From the NCBI GenBank assembly GCA_017460085.1, contig JAFUBQ010000007.1:1-64000 (forward strand): a stretch of DNA of 64,000 nucleotides. The letters run 5' to 3'. Below the pieces are notes generated by a model. The model was given only the letters and a program-made list of their open reading frames with translations, was not told where the DNA came from and did not search any database. The number at the start of each line of letters is the position of its first letter. Position 1 is the stretch's first letter. A program made the position numbers and the translations under genes. The stretch comes from Alphaproteobacteria bacterium. GTDB taxonomy: Bacteria; Pseudomonadota; Alphaproteobacteria; RF32; CAG-239. Below, one piece after another: positions 58,507 to 64,000 of the stretch.

Positions 58507-61218
58507 TTAATAACTCAATATCTGTTCAATATCATTAGCCTCAAATATTTCAGGCAATACCATTCCCTCTCGCATCAGCGGTGTATAAATAATATAAAAC
58601 GGTAAGCCTTTGCGGCCATAGCGAGCCATATATTGCAATGTTTCTTCATTATAGTTCGTCCAATCGGCCTTAATAAGGTCAAGATGATAGCGCTCATGCC
58701 AATAATCTAAATTTTTCTTAGTGAAAACCACCGCATTATTATAATGACAGGTTAAACACCAATCGGCGCTGATTTCAAGCAAAACAGAACGTCCGGCGTT
58801 AAGCTTTTCTTTAATAAGATTTGTGTTGACTGTTGTTTGCCTTTCAGCCAAATTCTGTGCATAGTTTTCATTATAGGCGTTTTGCGCCGTATATATAGCA
58901 ACCGCAGATAGCAACGCAGTCACAACAAGCACAACATATTTTCCGTTTTTACGTGCGGACAATTCTATTTCAGAAGGAATTTCCGTTTCAATGCGCTCAT
59001 CTAAATAAGCCATATAGCGAAAATATACTTTAAGTAATAATATAAAACACAGCAAAATAAGCACCAATTTCCATATATATCCGGTGCTTGTTTGCCGATA
59101 TATCAAACTGATAAACCAAACTGCAGTAAGCCAAATTAAAATGCGGGCAAAAATATTAAGTTTTTGCATCCACGCACCTGGTTTAGGAAATAGAGTTTGC
59201 GGATTTTTAAGGCATAAAACCATAAAATACGGCAAACATAAACCAATGGCCACAGCATATAAAATTATAATTATATCCGTGCGGCTTCCGGATAAGGCAA
59301 AACCAACCACCGTTGCCAAATAAGGACCGGTGCAAGGAGTCGCCAATAAAACAATTAACGTGCCGTATAAAATATCTTTAATACAGCTCTTTGAGTGCAT
59401 ATCAGGCATTATATTTGCCGTAAGCTGCCAAGAGTTTGCGCTTATTGCAAAATACACAACCATAAAGAGCATAACAACCAAAAACGACATCTGCTGATAT
59501 TGCATACCCCAACCAAGAGCATAGCCAATGGTTTTTGCAATAAGTAAAATACCGATAATTAGCGTAAAACCGCACAATATACCCAAAATTGTCAGTCCTA
59601 AAGAGCGGCGCAGTTGTTTTGTGTTATAAAGTGCATGACTTATAGCGGTAATTTTAAACGATAAAACCGGAAAAACACAAGGCATAAAATTTAAAATTAA
59701 TCCGCCGATAACGGCAATTATTATAAGCCCCAAATTCAGCGTTGGCTTATCAATATCAAATTCAGAAGGAAGTTTAGCAAAAAGTTCTTGCCGCAAAAAT
59801 TGATGATTGTTTAAATTAGCGCTGATAATAAACAGCGAATCTATAAGGTTATATTTGAGCGGTTTTTGCGGTAAAAAGCGCACAAAAATGCGGTTATCGC
59901 TAATGCTGATTAGCGGTGCTGCAAAAAGCGTATACCCGTCTTTTTCTTCTACATAAACTTGAAAATGATGAACATTTTCATCTGCCGCGAATTCCAAGCG
60001 CAAAGATTGACCGGCATAATCATTATCTACAACAAATTTTTTCAAGGTCAGTTTTTGAGGCTTTTCTAAAGGGTTTTGTGCTAGCGATACGGCAAAAAAA
60101 TTATCAAACCCGTTTTCAAAGATTTCTTCTCCGCTCGGTTTAATTTCCAGCTCTGGCATAAAATTTTGCACTTCACAATATTGCAGCGCATTGCACAGCG
60201 TTGCCGTAATCTTGGCATTAATCTTAAGCGGTTTGTTAACATCTTTCAGCGTAATTTTTATAGGAACCAAAAAATCTCCGAAATATTTATGCCAAGCAGG
60301 AACAGAACGGCTGGAAAACGGAACCGGATATAAAATTTTATAATCTTCAATATTTTCCGAGTCGCTTAAATCGATATTTAATTTAGGTAAATCTTCAGCT
60401 GCATTATTAGCTAAGATAAAATGTCTTTCGTCGGTTAAAAAATGAATGGCGGCAATTAATTCTTTTTGCCCGTCAATATAATTTTTTCTAGAAATAATTT
60501 GTAAACTTACATTTTTGCCCGATATAAGCTCGGATATGCTTTCTTCGGAAAATAGCGGATTTTTATATTTATACCCGTAAAAGGGAATTTTTTTCCATTC
60601 TATTTTGTTTAATGCATAATTCATTTTATCAAAAAACGACGCATCTTTTTGGCTGGCTTTTTTAAAATCTTCAATTGCTTTTATTTCATCTTGATTATTA
60701 GCGTAGCTCAAAAACTTTTTAAAATTATAAACTTTGATAAACTCATCATCATCGGCTTCTATATAAGATACTTCTCCGGTTTTATCAAACTCGGTTTCAT
60801 TATGCACAGCTTTATATATATGCGGAACCAACGTTTTTTTTATAAAATCATTATAAATATCTCGTCCCGCATTATACGCGGCAATTATATTGCGCAGTAA
60901 AGCTGCTTTGCCATGCAAGTCGTCATCTGTATCGGTTGGAAAAAAAGGTTTTAATTCATTAATAAAATCATCTTGATAAAAGATGTTTTCATCGGGATAT
61001 TTTTGGTAAAAATATTGGCCTATTTCCCATAAAATCATACCATATCCCTGCGCACTGAGTTCCGAACCGTTTTCACTTTGGCTTTCGCTTATATATTGCA
61101 AAGTAAAAGCGCCGGAAAAATCGTCCGGCAACATTGTTTTTTCATTAGCAGCGGCAAAACTATTGAAAATCGTTAAGATATAAACTATATAACAAAATAA
61201 ACACTTTTTCATTTTCAT
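58507..61218 (-). CDS. DsbD/ScsB-type thiol:disulphide interchange protein
   Basis: 903 residues. Signal peptide (KMKKCLFCYIVYILTIFNSFA); an unusually long N-terminal periplasmic region (to about 490) with the first 220 residues matching nothing I know and the rest like the DsbD/ScsB alpha domain (ALQYCEVQNFMPELEIKPSG); eight-segment membrane domain with the redox cysteines in LNFMPCVFPVLSFK and LLATPCTGPYLATVVG; C-terminal thioredoxin domain with ISADWCLTCHYNN (CLTC). It carries electrons from cytoplasmic thioredoxin to periplasmic partners. Start at 61218 or 61212; both begin the signal peptide. Confidence 0.88.
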   Translation of the reverse strand: MKMKKCLFCYIVYILTIFNSFAAANEKTMLPDDFSGAFTLQYISESQSENGSELSAQGYGMILWEIGQYFYQKYPDENIFYQDDFINELKPFFPTDTDDDLHGKAALLRNIIAAYNAGRDIYNDFIKKTLVPHIYKAVHNETEFDKTGEVSYIEADDDEFIKVYNFKKFLSYANNQDEIKAIEDFKKASQKDASFFDKMNYALNKIEWKKIPFYGYKYKNPLFSEESISELISGKNVSLQIISRKNYIDGQKELIAAIHFLTDERHFILANNAAEDLPKLNIDLSDSENIEDYKILYPVPFSSRSVPAWHKYFGDFLVPIKITLKDVNKPLKINAKITATLCNALQYCEVQNFMPELEIKPSGEEIFENGFDNFFAVSLAQNPLEKPQKLTLKKFVVDNDYAGQSLRLEFAADENVHHFQVYVEEKDGYTLFAAPLISISDNRIFVRFLPQKPLKYNLIDSLFIISANLNNHQFLRQELFAKLPSEFDIDKPTLNLGLIIIAVIGGLILNFMPCVFPVLSFKITAISHALYNTKQLRRSLGLTILGILCGFTLIIGILLIAKTIGYALGWGMQYQQMSFLVVMLFMVVYFAISANSWQLTANIMPDMHSKSCIKDILYGTLIVLLATPCTGPYLATVVGFALSGSRTDIIIILYAVAIGLCLPYFMVLCLKNPQTLFPKPGAWMQKLNIFARILIWLTAVWFISLIYRQTSTGYIWKLVLILLCFILLLKVYFRYMAYLDERIETEIPSEIELSARKNGKYVVLVVTALLSAVAIYTAQNAYNENYAQNLAERQTTVNTNLIKEKLNAGRSVLLEISADWCLTCHYNNAVVFTKKNLDYWHERYHLDLIKADWTNYNEETLQYMARYGRKGLPFYIIYTPLMREGMVLPEIFEANDIEQILSY

Positions 61219-61302
61219 TAAAACATAAAAAATCTTTTCTTTTAGTGGGAATAATGGTAACATATAAAAGGTAAACAAACAATTATTTTTTTAGTGCGGA
61301 CG

Positions 61303-61875
61303 ATGGATAAATTTGATAGTAAATATGCTCTGACGGGCAAATTTTTGGTGGCAATGCCTAATAACAACGATGATTTTTTTAATCATTCGCTGGTTTATAT
61401 ATGTTCACACGGACGCAATGGCGCTATGGGGCTAATTGTTAACAAGCGTTTGGATACATTCACCTTTTCAGATTTAACCTTCCAATTACCTGTGCGCAAC
61501 TTTGCTAAGCTGAATGAGGTCAGCCTCTATGCCGGAGGGCCTTTGGAAAAAGTTCGCGGTATGGTATTACATTCTACTGACTATTTCCGTGACGGAACGG
61601 TTGAAATAGGCCACGGAATTGCGGTTTCGGCTTCGTCAGAAATTATTGCCGATATTGCTTTTGACCGAGGACCTTCCGAAAAACTGGTGGCATTAGGCTA
61701 TTCTTATTGGGAACCGCATCAACTGGAAAACGAAATTTTTAATAATGATTGGTTGGTGCTTGAGGCTCACCGTGATTTGTTGTTTAATACGCCTGATGAA
61801 GAAAAATGGCAACGTGCTTTAGATGAAAGCGGCATTAATTTAGATAGTTTTGTATCCGTCACCGGTCATAGCTGA
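61303..61875 (+). CDS. UPF0301 (YqgE/AlgH) family protein
   Basis: 190 residues. LTGKFLVAMPNNNDDFFNHSLVYICSH starts the family (given by position, residues 10-36), followed by GAMGLIVNKR, YAGGPLEKVRGMVLHS, GIAVSAS and GYSYWEPHQLENEI, all typical. Function unknown; structural work has not given an activity. The ATG at 61303 is chosen; a GTG three codons upstream is possible. Divergent from the DsbD gene. Confidence 0.93.
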   Translation: MDKFDSKYALTGKFLVAMPNNNDDFFNHSLVYICSHGRNGAMGLIVNKRLDTFTFSDLTFQLPVRNFAKLNEVSLYAGGPLEKVRGMVLHSTDYFRDGTVEIGHGIAVSASSEIIADIAFDRGPSEKLVALGYSYWEPHQLENEIFNNDWLVLEAHRDLLFNTPDEEKWQRALDESGINLDSFVSVTGHS

Positions 61876-61991
61876 TGCACAATATGTTTTATTGGTTTTA
61901 TTTTAACGATTGGCATTTTTAATTTTTTACCTTGAAACAGAATATTTTTTATATTAACATACTGCAGGTTATTTATGTTTTAGAGGGAAAT

Positions 61992-63116
61992 ATGTTTAAG
62001 TTTTTCTTTTTTTTATTGCTTATATGCTTAATCGGTCATCCGGCTGATGCTGAAGAAGTTATGTCGGAAGACATGCTGCTGGGAAATAATGTTGGAAGTC
62101 CTACTACGCAAACGGTTGATACAAATGAAGTGCAATCGGATAATGCGCTTGGTTCATCTTGGTGGAATTTTATTAAGAAACCTTTATCTTTGTTTTCTTC
62201 CTCTGCAACAGATACAATATTAAGCGAAGACGGAAAAGAGGAAACTTTACTAGAAAAAAGCGAACGGCAAGCAAAAGAAGGAAACTTGGAAGACCAAATG
62301 AATTTGGGATACATGTATTTATATGGCAGCAACGGAGTTCAACAAGATTTTGATAAAGCATTTGAATATTATACTATGGCCGCCAAGCAAAATGATGCCA
62401 TCGCTTTAAATAATTTAGGAAGTTTGTATTTCAGCGGTATCGGTACAAAGCAAGATACACTCTCGGCCTTAAAACTTTTTGCCAAAGCTGCCGAGTTGGG
62501 TAATGACAATGCGGCTGTTAATTTAGCATTTATATATTTGAGCGGCGGCACTAAAGATGAAGAGCGTAACAACAAAGCTATAAAACTTTTTAAACAAGCC
62601 GCCGAAAAAGGTAATAATATTGCTAAATTTATGTTAGGATATGCATATTATAAAGGTTTCATGCTCGAACCTAATAATGCAAAAGCCTATAAACTTATTA
62701 CTGCAGCAGCAACAGGTGATGCTTCGTTTGATGAAGCGCAAATAGTTCAAGGCGAAATGCTGATAGAAGGCAAAGGAACGGTTCAGAACTATCAAAAAGG
62801 TATTGCGGCAATTCGCTCGGCAGTAAGTCAGGGAAATTTAGATGCCATTATTGTAGCTGCCAAAATTTACAGCATAAAAAAATATACGCAGCCTAATTTG
62901 TTAATGGCTCATGCACTATATAACATAGCCGCATCGCAAAATGTTGCCGGAGCTGCCCAAATGCGTGATGAAATTGAAACAAAATTGCCGTTGGAACAAC
63001 TTTCACAAGCTCAGGCAGAAGCGCAGAAATATACACCGAATCCTTCAGAATTAACTTCTTATATTCGCCAGACATTCGGTCATAATATTCGTAGCTACAT
63101 TGATAATAATATGTAA
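61992..63116 (+). CDS. Exported Sel1-repeat protein
   Basis: 374 residues. Signal peptide MFKFFFFLLLICLIGHPADA, an acidic low-complexity region to about 85, then five or six 36-residue Sel1 (TPR-like) repeats, for example NLGYMYLYGSNGVQQDFDKA and NLGSLYFSGIGTKQDTLSAL, ending about residue 340. Such proteins mediate protein contacts in the periplasm or outside. GAGGGAAA precedes the ATG at 61992. Followed nine bases on by the edge gene, so co-transcribed. Confidence 0.88.
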   Translation: MFKFFFFLLLICLIGHPADAEEVMSEDMLLGNNVGSPTTQTVDTNEVQSDNALGSSWWNFIKKPLSLFSSSATDTILSEDGKEETLLEKSERQAKEGNLEDQMNLGYMYLYGSNGVQQDFDKAFEYYTMAAKQNDAIALNNLGSLYFSGIGTKQDTLSALKLFAKAAELGNDNAAVNLAFIYLSGGTKDEERNNKAIKLFKQAAEKGNNIAKFMLGYAYYKGFMLEPNNAKAYKLITAAATGDASFDEAQIVQGEMLIEGKGTVQNYQKGIAAIRSAVSQGNLDAIIVAAKIYSIKKYTQPNLLMAHALYNIAASQNVAGAAQMRDEIETKLPLEQLSQAQAEAQKYTPNPSELTSYIRQTFGHNIRSYIDNNM

Positions 63117-63125
63117 GAGAAACAA

Positions 63126-64000
63126 ATGCTGATAAAAAATAAAAAACGTTTTTTCAAAAAATTAATTTCATGGTCGGGACTTTTCTTTTTCGGGTTGGCT
63201 GCTTTTATGATATACCGGCAATTGGCAAAATATACATTGGTGGAAATTAAAGACGCAATTATAGCCGTGCCGAATAAAAATATTTTTTATGCTTGCGTAG
63301 CATCTTTTTTGGGTTATATGGCGTTATCATCTTACGATTTTTTAGCGTTGAAATATATAAAGCATAAATTAGCAACGTGGAAATGGATTTTTGCCGGTTT
63401 CATCGGCTTTGCCGTTAGCAACAATGCTGGACACGCTATTGTTTCCGGCGGTGCAATCAGATATAGGCTATATACACGTTGGCGCGTTCAAGCTGCAGAA
63501 ATTGTAAAAATGGTTATGTTTTCCGGTTTCACTTATTTGGTAGCATGCTGCTTTTTGGTTATGCTTGGCTTCTTTTTATCTCCTGGACATTTGTTGGCAT
63601 CAATTTCTTCTCCGCTGATAAATTGGAGCTTAATGATTTTTTCTATTGGCGGGCTAATATTCTATTTGTGGGTATGTGCTTATTATAAAAAGCCTATTAT
63701 AATTAAAGAAGTTGAATTTAATGCCCCAAGTGTTAAGATGGCAATAGCTCAAATGATTATAGGAAGCGCCGATATTTTAATGGCTTCGCTGGTTTTATAT
63801 TTTGTTATGGAAAGCTATGTTGACATTCCGTTTGTCACATTTATCGGCGCATTTATCGTGGCACAGGTTCTTGGCGTATATAGTCAGGTTCCGGGTGGGC
63901 TTGGTGTGTTTGAACTGGTATTCACAAATCTGATGCCGGAAGAAGAAAATCAAGCCAATTTATTTGCCATTTTGGTTTTATATCGCATAATTTACTATTT
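63126..64000 (+). CDS. Lysylphosphatidylglycerol-synthase-type membrane protein, partial
   Basis: 291 residues up to the window edge. Repeated membrane segments (at least seven) and the motifs NAGHAIVSGGAIRYRLY and QVPGGLGVFELVF identify the UPF0104/LPG-synthase transmembrane (flippase) domain. If a C-terminal GNAT-like aminoacyl transferase follows beyond the edge it would be MprF-like; otherwise a lone flippase. GAGAAAC precedes the ATG, nine bases after the Sel1 gene. Confidence 0.8.
   Translation, partial: MLIKNKKRFFKKLISWSGLFFFGLAAFMIYRQLAKYTLVEIKDAIIAVPNKNIFYACVASFLGYMALSSYDFLALKYIKHKLATWKWIFAGFIGFAVSNNAGHAIVSGGAIRYRLYTRWRVQAAEIVKMVMFSGFTYLVACCFLVMLGFFLSPGHLLASISSPLINWSLMIFSIGGLIFYLWVCAYYKKPIIIKEVEFNAPSVKMAIAQMIIGSADILMASLVLYFVMESYVDIPFVTFIGAFIVAQVLGVYSQVPGGLGVFELVFTNLMPEEENQANLFAILVLYRIIYY

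Overview
The window reads as a chromosomal segment of an AT-rich alphaproteobacterium. Markers are a GapR/DUF2312 protein, an alphaproteobacterial-type heat-shock promoter in front of dnaK, and gene orders normal for the class. Pyruvate:ferredoxin oxidoreductase (nifJ) and the [FeFe]-hydrogenase maturase hydE point to a fermentative or anaerobic life. A 4650-residue autotransporter and a prepilin point to adhesion. A gut- or host-associated uncultured lineage (such as those formerly called RF32) fits; this placement is inference.

Layout. 0-5 kb: gapR, pyk, a lemA operon with two DUF3137 paralogues, a small basic protein and tRNA-Gln. 5.5-19.4 kb: one giant autotransporter built from five long repeats. 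19.5-26 kb: esterase, a probable structured ncRNA, endonuclease I, a phosphoethanolamine-transferase-like enzyme, tcdA, an unknown helical protein and a peroxiredoxin. 26-29.7 kb: nifJ. 29.8-37.8 kb: the envelope and translation operon pyrH-frr-uppS-cdsA-rseP-bamA-lpxD-fabZ on the minus strand, without dxr. 37.9-43 kb: an accessory island of three paralogous unknown genes, two of them preceded by the same structured RNA leader, then two small orphan genes. 43-48 kb: a small XRE-type regulator behind an attenuator-like leader, then plsY, dprA, topA, infA. 48-54 kb: dnaK, a UDP-sugar dehydrogenase, pgpA, a pilin-like protein, hydE and tRNA-Arg. 54-58.4 kb: a Memo/AMMECR1 fusion, a possible sRNA, three small genes, a 155-bp tandem array beside a partly duplicated tRNA-Val. 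58.5-64 kb: a DsbD-type protein, a UPF0301 protein, a Sel1-repeat protein and a membrane protein cut by the window edge.

The best candidate for something undescribed is at 37.9-41.9 kb. Two leader RNAs of about 145 nt keep a loop AGGCAGG and an upstream complement CCTGCC, while three helices around them change with compensatory substitutions. Both end just before the ribosome-binding site of a member of one unknown protein family. The five Tyr/Asp-rich variable insertions at the same place in each autotransporter module, the attenuator at 42.9 kb and the tRNA-flanked array at 57.8 kb also deserve attention. All structures and promoters were read by eye; no folding or database search was run.
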